From assembly GCA_036250195.1 (NCBI GenBank), contig JAVHZZ010000009.1:97408271-97472270 (forward strand): a stretch of DNA of 64,000 bases. The letters run 5' to 3'. This DNA comes from Mixophyes australis. Taxonomy: Eukaryota; Chordata; Amphibia; Anura; Limnodynastidae. Below are positions 13,052 through 23,405 of this stretch, piece after piece. A program made the translations under genes and the position numbers. The notes beneath the pieces were generated by a model. That model saw only the letters and a list, made by a program, of their open reading frames with translations, searched no databases and had not been told where the DNA came from. How positions within the stretch are numbered: position 1 is the first letter of the stretch; each line of letters starts with the position of its first letter.

Positions 13052-13447
13052 TATTACTGAGATTAAGTATGTGGCCCCTCATAAGTATCATGTTTTCCAT
13101 CACTGACAGTACACATGCTGTTCTGTGGCTATTTAGTGGGATTCCTGCCCATACCAGTCACACTGGAACATTTACCTTTAAATAAGGTAAATAGGTGTAA
13201 ATATGGGGTTATAAATGCAGGGTGTGGTTACTGGTGTATCATGTGTGCCAATCTATGCATTCCTCACTATATTCTGATGTTTTGGTACGTATGTTACATA
13301 ATTTGCTGCTGTGCTATAGGTCATATTGTGCTTGCCCCAAGGACAGAAATAGCTATTCTCTGTACACAGCCTAAAAAAGTGCCAGCCAGGATCATCCCCT
13401 TGACATGACATCCCAATTCATGCTAAATTATCCTCAGTACTTCAATA
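13052..13447. other. intron DNA, no feature recognised
   Basis: A 97-codon plus-strand frame (13115-13408) shows no recognisable domain or codon pattern, so it is not called as a gene. Confidence 0.4.
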
Positions 13448-13455
13448 ATCTATCC

Positions 13456-13714
13456 CATACTTGCCTACTCTCCCAGAATTTCCGGGAGGATCCCGAATTT
13501 CGTGGAGCCCTCCCAGACTCCAGGAAGAGTAGGCAAATCTCCCGGATCCTTATTGTGTCATTAAGACCCCCCTATTCAATTCCGTTATTTTCTGAATGTT
13601 ACAGTGGGGGATGGGGCAATAGTGACGCAACGACGACACCATGCCCCCTCCTACCCAGTCACATGACCTGTCCTTCGGGATCTCCCGGACAGATTTATAA
13701 AGTTGGCCGGTATG
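13456..13714. mobile_element. hAT-like MITE, family A
   Basis: The ends are CATACTTGCC...GGCCGGTATG with 8-bp duplication ATCTATCC at 13448-13455 and 13715-13722. Near-terminal CTCCCGGA-type repeats are present. Confidence 0.92.
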
Positions 13715-13944
13715 ATCTATCCCAAAGACTCCCATATATCAACCACATCCCACCTGTGGACTGATGGCAGCATCCACATGTTCTAAAGGTCTTGAGAATA
13801 AGTCATGCTTTTATTTTAAACAAATATTTATTTATATCAGTTTTATATTTCAAGATAGTTTTATTAGCATAAACTTGCTATGAATGTAAAGTCACATAAA
13901 TTCTTACTTGCACCAGAAGAGCTAACAATCATGACAACTATACT

Positions 13945-14286
13945 CTCAAAATTGACCCTAGTCCAGGGGTGGGCAAACCAGTCCTCAAGGGCCATATAAC
14001 AGTTCATGTTTTTAGGATTTCTTTAATCATGCACAGCTGAGTTAATCTATTTGGCTGGGTCAGTAATTATCCCAGCTGTTTCTACAGACAGAAATCCTAA
14101 AAACATGAACTGTTATATGGCCCTTGAGGACTGGTTTGCCCACCCCTGCCCTAGTCCATCTGTGTGTGTGTGTGTGTATGTTAGGGAATTTAGACTGTAA
14201 GCTCCAAAGGGGCAGGGACTGATGTGAGTGAGTTCTCTGTACAGCGCTGCGGAATCAGTGGCGCTAAATAAATGAATGATGATGAT
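13945..14286 (+). mobile_element. tRNA-derived SINE, 3' half only, interrupted by a hAT MITE
   Basis: The SINE 3' half (AATTGACCCTAGTC ... TAGGGAATTTAGACTGTAAG ... GCGCTGCGGAATCAGTGGCG ... ATGATGATGAT) is split after 'ccctagtc' by the hAT MITE at 13964-14148. The head is missing. Confidence 0.88.
13964..14148. mobile_element. hAT-like MITE ('ggtgggcaaaccagtcctca' ends)
   Basis: Ends CAGGGGTGGGCAAACCAGTC and GACTGGTTTGCCCACCCCTG are perfect complements for more than 50 bp inward. The 8-bp duplication CCCTAGTC (13956-13963, 14149-14156) is perfect, and the pre-insertion site is recognisable as SINE sequence. Confidence 0.96.
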
Positions 14287-14307
14287 ACCCGCAGGTGTAT
14301 TTTTTAA

Positions 14308-14344
14308 TTATATACACATATATACATATATATATACATACATA

Positions 14345-14408
<64 letters not shown>

Positions 14409-14417
14409 CATATACAT

Positions 14418-14470
<53 letters not shown>

Positions 14471-14501
14471 TACATATACATACACACACACACACACATA
14501 A
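14308..14501. repeat. compound (TA)n/(CA)n microsatellite
   Basis: Long TA/ACATAT/CACACA tract just after the SINE tail. All frames here are simple-sequence artefacts. Confidence 0.95.
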
Positions 14502-14504
14502 AGC

Positions 14505-15285
14505 ATACTCAATACACAAAAATAACACACTTTCCATAAAAGTAACATTGATATGACCTGCATAAGAAGGGAAATAAATCCAATAGCTTCTAGTTATACA
14601 ATATGAGAGATCAGATGGAGTTTCATTCCTCATACAACTGCTTTATGATATGAAGAAGATTCAGTTCTTTAAAAAATCAAATTAGCAGAGAGCGATAAGC
14701 TCCTAGTTTTAGTGTGTGCCATTTCATCCAGAATGACTAATGCAGTATTTGTATTAAGCTTAAATGCCGTTTTGGAAAACTATGAAATAAATCAAATGAT
14801 GTTCTTCATGTAATCTTGAAAGATGGATCCCATTAGACTTCCACCAAGCATAGTTGTTGGTTACAATCATTGACCAGAATGCTTATAAATTAATCAACTG
14901 AGGTAATGCTCGCCAAGCTGTCATCGTTTTTTACTAATCTACATTTTGAATTCACTTAAACTTTTCAAACCCTTTGGAACAGGTTCATCAATTCTCCACG
15001 CTTCAGACTGAAAGGAAAACGTCTCATATACTGGAGTTTGTGCAATTGTTTTCCCTTGTGTCATTGGAATAAGTCTTGGAAGTATAACAGAATGCCTCAA
15101 TATGTTAGTGTTGAAGGATCTTGTATTTTAAGAGAACAGACACAGGACATTGTATATATACACGAGGTAAAGTTACACTACTACATAAGTTCTAAAAGTA
15201 GTATAAAAATAATGTATCTAGTACAGACATATTACATCCAATTTATGTAGCAGTATATGGTGTCTGACCACTTATCTTTGTCAAG
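14505..15285. other. intron DNA, no feature recognised
   Basis: AT-rich, apparently single-copy sequence. Possible old noncoding DNA, with no motif I can name. Confidence 0.35.
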
Positions 15286-15287
15286 TA

Positions 15288-15840
15288 AAGCTGGGTACAC
15301 ATTACAGGTTTATCACCCGATTATCATGCCAATCACACTATAAACGACCGTTAGGTCCGATATGGCATTAGGGTGTACACTACAACGACCATGTTTTATC
15401 GTACCAAAGCACATCATGGATTGTAAGCTTGTGAGCAGGGCCCTCTTACCTCTCTGTCTGTATGTATTATCCGGTATTGTTTTATAACTGTTTTTTCCCA
15501 ATTGTAAAATGCTACGGAATCTGCTGGCGCTATGTAAATAAATGTTGATGATGATCATATCGTTTGATTTTATAAACTGACTAAAAATCACTATCAACCA
15601 TGGAACAATGTCAGGAAAATTATGAAGTGTGTACACGCTCACAACCAGCAGTGTAGGCAGATCTTCACAGAGTTTACAGAATCACAATCTTTTCAGCAAA
15701 TGGTTATGACCGGTGACAGATAGCCCAGATCTGAAGGTAAGTCGTGTAGGTGTGTACACATGAATCGGCATGCTCAGTGGTTGATAAAATAGTTACAGAT
15801 ATCTCATTGTGAGAAGTTTTCTGTAGTGTGTACTCAGCTT
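15288..15840. mobile_element. non-autonomous DNA transposon ('aagctgggtacacattacag' ends)
   Basis: Ends AAGCTGGGTACACATTACAG and CTGTAGTGTGTACTCAGCTT are inverted repeats flanked by TA (15286-15287, 15841-15842). A SINE tail is inserted at 15418-15557. The TA flanks suggest Tc1/mariner or a similar TA-targeting family. Confidence 0.75.
15418..15557 (+). mobile_element. retroelement 3' tail (second tail type)
   Basis: It reads 'ttgtaagcttgtgagcaggg ... cccaattgtaaaatgctacg ... gctggcgctatgtaaataaa ... tgatgatgat'. The last 40 bases resemble the tRNA-SINE tail, but the upstream part is different. A reverse copy is at 61812-61968. It is probably the 3' end of a CR1/L2-like LINE or its SINE. Confidence 0.75.
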
Positions 15841-15842
15841 TA

Positions 15843-16723
15843 CAGACAACTGTTTCCTTATAAAACACACTACAAACCTGAATGCAAAAAAATAGGACAT
15901 CAGTGCACACTGGGAATTTTAATGGGTCTGTAGAAAGAAAACTCTGAAATACAATATAATTTAGTCATAAAACTTTACTTTTTCTGCTCAAAACCTTTGA
16001 TTTGGTGCAGATTTGTACCAATAAGTAAAAAACTACTCTTTATATACCATGTATAACGCCTTTATCTTCAGCAGTCAGATTGGATCACAGCCCTAAATCT
16101 AGATGCATACAGACTGAGGCCCATAGAGACACATTCTGTTTTCTGTGACTCGTGAACAGTTCTGACATTAAAGACATGTTCCTGGGAATACTTGTACAAT
16201 ATTCACCAATGACACAATGTTCACTGAATAAGTGCTGGTGTTGGTTGATACTTCCCCAGCATTGAAGAAGCTGAGATTTGTAGGCAGCGATGGCTGCGTA
16301 TAGCCGTAAAGGAGGGTCACATGTGGCTCTCCTTACCAGAATATTTTCTTGGTTCATGGTCCTCTTAGTAGTTATTTTCATGTTACAGAGTAAGAGCAGG
16401 TGATATTTCACATGCTTGACAAGCCAACCATAGGTCAATGTAGTGTTGGCTTCATGAACATGGTGTTTCGGTGATCTGACATCATCAAAAGGCTACAGAT
16501 TGGTGAATTCATACACAGAGCCAGGACCAGCAATGTCAGAAGAAGCTGACAAACACACTCTGCAGTTCAAACTGTGTGTCCTGTATCCGATGCCCTTAGG
16601 ACAAAGTTCTAAACATGTTGAATGTGGCTTCAGCATTCTGTAATGGAGAGGATGTGCACAATCACACTTTTAACAAAGCAGTTTTTGGAGAGTCAAGTTT
16701 AGAATCTATAATGTATTTAACAT
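15843..16723. other. intron DNA, no feature recognised
   Basis: A 117-codon minus-strand frame at 16085-16438 has no recognisable motif and no exon-like flanks. Confidence 0.35.
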
Positions 16724-16726
16724 TCA

Positions 16727-16901
16727 GGGGTATATTTACTAAACTACGGGTTTGAAAAAGTATAAATGTTGCCTATAGCAACCGATCAGATTCTAGATGT
16801 CATTTTGTACAATGTACAAAATAAATGCTAACTAGAATCTAATTGGCTGCTATAGGCAACATCTCCACTTTTTTAAACCTGCAGTTTAGTAAATATACCC
16901 C
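16727..16901. mobile_element. Harbinger-type MITE, palindromic
   Basis: Ends GGGGTATATTTACTAAACT and AGTTTAGTAAATATACCCC; 3-bp duplication TCA at 16724-16726 and 16902-16904. The core 'tgcctatagcaaccgatcag' and its complement are shared with the elements at 3.9 and 32.0 kb. Confidence 0.88.
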
Positions 16902-16904
16902 TCA

Positions 16905-17395
16905 GACTTCATCCATAAACAAATTAATGTTGGGCTGTCCTATGATTAAAGACAACAGTTGGAGCTCCTGCAAAGGTAGCCAATATTTTATTGCCTGTAG
17001 TACCTATTAAATAAATTAGTTTTAGTTCTTCTATAAGAGCAAATGTGTTTTATTTTCCAACCCCAGACTCTCTCTAATCAGTGGGTTTTCCAAAACATCT
17101 AAGATTATCAAAAAAGTGGTGTAGATCACTTGAAATGTCCAGATCTAAAGCTATTTAAAGATATGTTTCAATCTCAGACTGCATGTTATAGGATCCTAAT
17201 TTCAGCCAGTGGTTTGTTGATGAAACCCTATAAAGAGCTTCTTCATTTAGGCACTAGTGATATCTGTTAAGGCCATTCATGGCGACAACAAAACCCTCCC
17301 ATTTACAAGCTAAAGCTATTCCAAAGGTGCACAAACGATCTCAGCCAACACATTTTCTCTTACACCACCATCACTTTCCTGTCCTTAATGTAAAC
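16905..17395. other. intron DNA, no feature recognised
   Basis: No repeats or exons recognised. Confidence 0.35.
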
Positions 17396-17513
17396 CATAC
17401 TTCCCCTCTGAGAGATCCCATTTTGTGTCATTAAGCCCAGCTTCTGCCAGGACCCGGGAGGAGTGTCTACTCTTGCGGGAGCTCCTGGAAAACCCGGGAA
17501 AGTGACAAGTATG
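17396..17513. mobile_element. hAT-like MITE, family A, short diverged copy
   Basis: The ends are CATACTTCCC...GACAAGTATG. Flanks ATGTAAAC and ACTTAAAG match at five of eight bases, so the duplication is eroded. The interior keeps 'gtcattaagcccagcttctg' and 'gcgggagctcctgg'. Confidence 0.78.
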
Positions 17514-17531
17514 ACTTAAAGATAAACCCAC

Positions 17532-17839
17532 GGGCAGCACGGTGGCTTAGTTGTTAGCACTTCTGCCTCACAGCACTGGGGTCATGAGTTTGATTCCCGA
17601 CCAGTCTGTGTGGAGTTTGTATGTTCTCCTCGTGTTTGCCTGGGTTTCCTCCAGGCACTCTGGTTTCCTCCCACACTCCAAAAACGTACTAGTAGGTAAA
17701 TTGGCTGCTATCAAATTGACCCTAGACTGCTTGTGTGTATGTAATGGAATTTAGACTGTAAACTCCAATGGGGCAGGGACTGATGTGAGTGAGTTCTCTG
17801 TATAGCGCTGCAGAGTAAGTGGCTCTATATAAATAAATA

Positions 17840-17880
<41 letters not shown>
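17532..17880 (+). mobile_element. tRNA-derived SINE, full length
   Basis: Head GGGCAGCACGGTGGCTTAGT with A-box-like and B-box-like (GAGTTTGATTCCC) motifs, conserved middle (GTTTGTATGTTCTCCTCGTG ... GGTTTCCTCC), tail AGCGCTGCAGAGTAAGTGGC then ATAAATAAATAGATGATGAT, ending in about 12 GAT units. Confidence 0.94.
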
Positions 17881-17882
<2 letters not shown>

Positions 17883-19113
17883 CTACCTATTCCAACAACA
17901 CCCATATTGCTTTTGTAGTCTGCCACTGAGAGAGTTGGATTGGAGAAGCCCAGGAGTGACACTCACTTAAAGAAAGTGCACCAGCTGCAATGAGGTCAAG
18001 ATGTTTTCTCTCCACCAAAACTTCTCTGTTGCAAGTGGAGAGTTTCTGGTGTACTGTGAGGGCTCATTCCTACATATGCAATGAGGAAAAATGTAAAAAA
18101 ACACACTAAAAATGAATGTGCGTTTATGTAGAGGATTTCCAGGGTCCCACTGTTAATTGACTACATTTCCCATAATGCCCTACCATCCAGCAGTTACCTA
18201 CTACAACTTGAATTCAATTAATTACTTCACAAATCTATCTTTTATTTGCTTTACCTGTTTTGCAACTTTTTCAAGAGGTTTAAAATCCTAAATCCACATA
18301 AACCCTTCTCTAACTAGTAGATTCCCAGAAATACCATATCACACCAAACCAATGACTAAAATGTAGCATAACAATTTAAATGTAGTCTGTATAAAGAAAA
18401 AACAAGGTCCTTTCCTTCACCGGACACCAATTTTGACTAGACTTTACCAAGGGGTTTTAATGATGTGTTTTCAATGGTGCTATGGATTTATGAGATCGGA
18501 ACTATATTTATATGACTGATTTTATTACATAGTCTTGTTTTAATATGAACTTGTAACTCTTAATAGAATGCATGTCCAACTATGTAATGTTTGCAAGTGT
18601 AGTGTACTCTTTTGAGATTTAGCACAATCCCTTCACTATAACTTTCTATGCTTTATATCCCACATCTTATTTACAGCACTAATAAAAAAATAAGCAGAAT
18701 AGCTATAGTTTGAAACCTGCCAACATCCCAGATGTATCCGGGATTATTCTGGATCAGTGATGCGTGCTGTATGCTCTGCTGACATCAGAAATACATGATG
18801 ATTCATCTTTTTTTTTTTTTTTACACATATATCAATGGAAAAGCATTGGTATTAAATGGCCACTAAACTTAAAGTGTACTCTTCACCTATAGGTAGTTCA
18901 GGCAGCCATTTTGTTATTTGTAGCAACATTCATCATAATGCAGCCTATCAGTTCTCGCAGAACCTGTGACATCACAAGGTTGTTGGGCGATTGTTTTGGT
19001 GTTATGCTACAATAGTTTTGAAGTCTATGAGCACCTGCTGCATTAGTAGTTCTAAAAGGTTTTCCACCTTATTATTATTGACAGACTTTTAAATGGACGG
19101 CTACAGTATCCTA
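17881..19113. other. intron DNA, one old dispersed repeat likely
   Basis: 18865-18975 ('aaagtgtactcttcaccta ... ggcagccattttg ... gacatcacaaggtt') resembles 34745-34850 and may be an old shared repeat. 18712-18770 weakly resembles a family A end. Nothing else is recognised. Confidence 0.35.
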
Positions 19114-19121
19114 ATTATGAG

Positions 19122-19409
19122 CATACTTGCCAACTTTCCCGGAATATCCGAGAGACTCACGGATTTCGAGTAGGTCTCCCGGACTCCCAGGAGAGTATGG
19201 CAGCCTCCCACATCTGCCCACTTCCTAGTGAAGTGTGAAGAATTAGATCGCGGCATTTGGCCCGTTGTTTTGGCCCCGTCCAGTGACATAGTGATGCAGC
19301 TGCTGCATTTTACAGTGGGGGTGGGGCCAAAACGACGTGATCTGCATAGCGCCACCCCCCCCCCCACCCCAAGCTCCCGGACGACGCCGTTTGAAAGTCG
19401 GTAAGTATG
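19122..19409. mobile_element. hAT-like MITE, family A
   Basis: The ends are CATACTTGCC...CGGTAAGTATG with flanks ATTATGAG (19114-19121) and ATTACGAG (19410-19417), one mismatch. A C-run of about 10 lies near 19357. Confidence 0.92.
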
Positions 19410-19553
19410 ATTACGAGTCACCTTTCATTCATAGCTGTGTGTTTGACCCTTACCTCATTTGGAGCTCATATCTTTGTGAATCTGACCACAATAACTGTAA
19501 TTACAGAGAGAGCCACTGACAGAAGTACTAATATTGGGAGAGTTTGGGGAGGA

Positions 19554-19574
19554 AGGGGGGGGGGGGGGGGGGGG
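19554..19574. repeat. poly-G tract
   Basis: About 19 G after 'ggaa'. Simple sequence. Confidence 0.9.
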
Positions 19575-19644
19575 TTAAAAATATTGTACGAAGGTGGAAA
19601 CCACTTTTAAAGATCCTATTCCAGCACAGACTCATGAACTCTAA

Positions 19645-19828
19645 GGGGCATATTCAATTGTTCAGTTTCCCCGCGGCGTTAAAACTATTACGGTAATAGT
19701 AAGCTGGATTTCAGCTCGCGGCTCAGGGAGCTGCGAGCTGAAATCCAGCGAGAAAACTACCGTAATAACGGTAATAGTGCGCGGGCCGCAAGATTTTTGG
19801 CTAGAACGCCAACAATTGAATATGCCCC
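19645..19828. mobile_element. Harbinger-type MITE ('ggggcatattcaatt' ends)
   Basis: Ends GGGGCATATTCAATTGTT and its complement AACAATTGAATATGCCCC are flanked by TAA (19642-19644, 19829-19831), the 3-bp TWA duplication of PIF/Harbinger. The interior is palindromic around 'ctggatttcagctcgcggct'. A second copy is at 36259-36442. Confidence 0.92.
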
Positions 19829-19831
19829 TAA

Positions 19832-20780
19832 TACTCCAATCAAATCTATTGAAACTAGGGCAAGAAAATATCAAAAAGTATTTTATTATTGTAGAATTAA
19901 AATATTATAAATACAAAGTTATACTGAGATCTGTTGACAAAAAAAGTTAACTTTATATTGTAAGCAAAAAAAAAAAAAAAAAGGCTTCATTTGGGATTTC
20001 TCCTGGTATACCCACTAATATGCTAACTCCAGTTTTGCTTTTAATATTCTTTTACTTGTAAATGCTACTCCCAAGTTTTCAATCTTTTCTCCTTATGAAC
20101 ACTCTCATCCAAAAAATGATGTGTTTTCCAGATGTCCGTTAGAAGATATTGGGGTGTTCGTGCTAAACGGAGATCCTGTATGATTCCAATTATGTTTGAT
20201 AATGCATTGTGCAAGCCTGTATTCCAAAAGGTAATAAATATATCATAACGTCAAATTAAAAATACACCATGTGTAAGCAACATCATATTGCAGGACCCGC
20301 TGGGTAATCACATCAATAAGGCCTAGACAGTTTGTAAGATGCAGGAAATATATATAGCAAAGTTCAAATGTTTCCCTCTCCCCTGGTGGTTCTGGTGCAG
20401 CTGTAGCTGGTGCTTTCAGTCATTTCCTGTATCAAACCTATGCAAAGTGGAGAGCAAAACTGAATTGTTAACTGCTCCAATTAATCAAAAACAGGCCCAG
20501 AGAAAAAAAATTCAAATGCATCTTGGAGCTTTCCAGTGTAAAAAAAAAAAAATACATAAACTGGTATGCTTCTTTCATTAGTTCACCTAGGTCACTGCAC
20601 AGGCAGCATACAGCCATACTAAAAGGGCAAGCAGTCTGGATCTGAAGTAGAAACACAGTTACAATAGATAAAGTGATTTACTCTCAACAAAATATATCAC
20701 CAAGAGTGCCACAGGTGGCAGCTTTTTTCTAGACTCATATGAAGCGATCCCATCCATCAGGAAATACATATATAATACAC
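19832..20780. other. intron DNA with poly-A runs, no feature recognised
   Basis: A-homopolymers near 19967-19982 and 20539-20552, with no recognised element. Confidence 0.4.
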
Positions 20781-20845
20781 ACACACACATTATATATATA
20801 TATATATATAACATACATTGTAAATATACACACACTGTATATATA

Positions 20846-21476
20846 CACCGATCAGCCACAACACACAACATTAAAACCACTGACAAGTGAAGTGAATAAC
20901 ATAGATTATTTTGTTACAATGGCACCTGTTAAGGGGTTGGATATATTAGGCAGGAAGTGAACAGTCAGTTCTGAAAGTTGACGTGTTGGAAGCAGGAAAA
21001 ATTGCCAAGTGGAAGTATCTGAGCGACTTCGACAAGGGCCAAATTGTGATAGCTAGATGACTGCAGCACAGTGGCCTAGTGGTTAGCACTTCTGTCTCAC
21101 AGCACTGGGGTCATGAGTTCAATTCCCGACCATGTCCTTATCTGTGTGGAGTTTGTATGTTCTCCCTGTGTTTGCGTGGGTTTCCTCCGGGTGCTCCGGT
21201 TTCCTCCCACTCTCCAAAAACATACTAGTGGGTTAATTGGCAGCTCTCAAGATTGACCCTAGTCTCTCCCTGTCTGTCTGTGTCTGTGTGTGAGTGTGTG
21301 TCTATATTAGGGAATTTAGACTGTAAGCTCCAATGGGGCAGGGACTGATGTGAATGAGTTCTCTGTACAGCACTGCGGAATTAGTGGCGCTATATAAATA
21401 AATGATGATGATGATGACTGGGTCAGAGCATCTCCAAAACGGCTGGTACTGTGGGGTGCTGCCGGTAAGCATACTT
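20846..21476 (+). pseudogene. Tc1-like transposon 5' part, split by a SINE
   Basis: It starts after a TA with CACCGATCAGCCACAAC, a Tc1-like terminal sequence I recognise from fish and frog elements. The leader runs to about 20990; then the transposase N-terminal region can be read as LSDFDKGQIVIAR, a stop (TGA), the SINE at 21064-21412, and then LGQSISKTAGTVGCC ending in TAA. These residues belong to the helix-turn-helix DNA-binding region of Tc1 transposase. The DDE catalytic part and the 3' end are absent. The in-frame stops, truncation and SINE make it inactive. Recognition is from memory of the family. Confidence 0.88.
21064..21412 (+). mobile_element. tRNA-derived SINE inserted in Tc1-like transposase
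   Basis: Full head-middle-tail structure. The 8-bp repeat GATGACTG flanks it (21056-21063 and 21413-21420). Removing one repeat and the SINE rejoins the Tc1-like reading across the site. Confidence 0.93.
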
Positions 21477-21594
21477 AAGAGAAACACAGAATTTGAATCG
21501 TCCGCACGCCTTTGGGGGATCCATAGTGTACATTGTCTAGGACCTCTCCACATCACAGTTCTGCCCTTCAAGTCGTAGACAGTCGTACATTAAC

Positions 21595-21692
21595 TGCATG
21601 CAATTGCATTCATTGGCGTAAGATCCGTTTCTGGGCATTTGCAGAGCTGTTTCATGCAAACAGACTTACGTCCGAACATGAATCAGGCCCAT
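21595..21692. repeat. dispersed repeat fragment (pair with 30275-30405)
   Basis: 'gcgtaagatccgtttctggg' here matches 'gcataaggtccgtttctggg' at 30316, and both end in a GAATCAGG(C)(C/T)C motif. It is probably the 3' part of an unnamed MITE. Confidence 0.6.
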
Positions 21693-21880
21693 AATGTCTA
21701 CAAATAAATACTTCTACCACAATTCAAATCATGTATTAATTTGCATTTTGTCTTCTAATTAAAAAGGCCATACCTGAATTTATACAGTGTGCACATTAAT
21801 GGTTACATTTTCATCTTGTTATTCTTAAAAAGCACCTGTACCTACACACAGTGGAAGAAGCCAATATTCATAGCCTATAG

Positions 21881-22121
21881 CAGTGGTGGGCACAGACGAC
21901 CCGCAGGCTTAGTACATTTTGTAACAAGTGAGGTTGTAGGGCATGTGGGGCTATTTTAGAGCAAGTGAGAGGCATGTGGGGGCATTGAGATGAGTGATCT
22001 GGGTGTACCATGGTCATTTTCAGGCTGTTTTATTCTTCAAATTAAGGGTCATGTTCAGCCCTTTTGACACTTATATCCATTTTTCCACCCCTTTTGAAGT
22101 ATTTCCATTTTCCCATCACTG
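21881..22121. mobile_element. hAT-like MITE, diverged
   Basis: Ends CAGTGGTGGGCACAG and CCATTTTCCCATCACTG; flanks GCCTATAG and GTCTAGAG agree at six of eight bases. The inner repeats are weak. Confidence 0.65.
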
Positions 22122-22226
22122 GTCTAGAGCATGCCTCAAAACTTATCAGCAACTTGAATTGAGACAGAGGTGTGGTGATGTTGTGATGGGTATATGGCTA
22201 TATCATGATAGGGGCGTCGTCACCCT

Positions 22227-22335
22227 CCAGGGGCGTGTCTGGCATTTTGAAGCCCTAGGCTGCTATTCTACTTCAGTCCCTCCAAATAACAATTTACTGC
22301 TGCACATATCAGTGGCAGGTGCGTGTGGCACTTGA
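22227..22335. mobile_element. possible hAT 5' end fragment
   Basis: It starts CAGGGGCGTGTCTGGCATTT, a hAT-like end of the type common in this window. No matching 3' end was found. Confidence 0.35.
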
Positions 22336-23113
22336 TCACCACCGAGAGAACAGGATATAACTCCCAGCTTTCTGGTCCGCAGGACAAAGTAGTATAAAAA
22401 GAGGCTAATGATTTTTTTAGGCTACGCCATGCTTAATTGCGGGAATGGTTTGGGCAGATTAGTGTTGCAAACAGATGGTGTAGCCTAAAATTGTTCCAAT
22501 TTTGTATTTTGGAATTAGTGGACAGCATTTACCTTTTTAGTTGCAGTTTAACTTACATAATGCAATGTAATATACTTACTTGCTACTAATCAGTGTAATA
22601 AATACGTCATCTAATCTAATAACCGTTGATGATATGCCTCTTCCCCAAAGGAACAGAAAATAATTTTAATAGACTATTCCTATGAATAACATAGTAGATG
22701 GGTGATCATCCTACTAAATAGTTTTCACTGGAAAAAGTAATTAGCCCTCAATTACTTTATTCTTATGCACTGGTTCCTTTTAGGAATACGTCTCAGTCAA
22801 ACAAGGCTTCATTGCCTTCATGGTTTCAAAGTCTCTATCAGTATAAACCACATACAAAATAACTTTCAGGAGAGCAGGTCGCCAGTAGCCAAAATCTGAC
22901 AGTTACTTTGGAAGCCTGTTCAGCGGGATGAATTAAAGCCTGACATATATACTGCATTAAATAATAAGTATACTGTTGAAAGGTCTAACTTCCCTTAATG
23001 TGTCAGGTATTTGTCACCATGGGCTATCTATGAACTACATTTAATACTGATATATTACTGAGGTTGATAAGTGAGAATATCATATTACAATAAGAAAATA
23101 TTTATTTACATGC
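22336..23113. other. intron DNA with one short inverted repeat
   Basis: 22417-22491 has inverted ends 'taggctacgccat' and 'atggtgtagccta' about 50 bp apart. The rest is unremarkable. Confidence 0.4.
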
Positions 23114-23121
23114 AATAAAAA

Positions 23122-23397
23122 CATACTTGCCAACTCTCCCGGAATGTCCGGGAGACTCTCGAAATTCGGGTCAGTCTCACGGACTCCCGGGAGAGCAGGC
23201 AAATCTCCCACATCTCGCTACTGCCACCACTAAATGACCCGATTTGCGGTGAATCTTTTGGCCCGCCCTCCGCGACAAACCAGCATTTTCGTTGCAGGGG
23301 CGGGGCCAAAGTGACGTGTTTGGCCATGCCCCGCCCCCTCCCACCCTCCAGTCATGCCCCTCTCCTGGAAAGAGCTTTGCGAAAGTAGGTAAGTATG
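23122..23397. mobile_element. hAT-like MITE, family A
   Basis: The ends are CATACTTGCC...AGGTAAGTATG with perfect duplication AATAAAAA at 23114-23121 and 23398-23405. Confidence 0.94.
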
Positions 23398-23405
23398 AAT
23401 AAAAA

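Noticed and set aside
13115..13764. 97- and 119-codon frames
   Set aside because: The second runs through a family A MITE. Neither shows domain motifs or exon-like borders.
16085..16438. 117-codon minus-strand frame as a gene
   Set aside because: No recognisable motif, no splice context, and length is within chance for 64 kb of six-frame reading.
17532..17620. tRNA gene
   Set aside because: A-box and B-box-like motifs are present, here and in other copies, but they belong to the SINE head and no cloverleaf or discriminator end is visible.
18712..18800. Another family A MITE end ('cctgccaacatcccagatgt')
   Set aside because: Resemblance is limited to a short stretch and no second end or duplication was found.
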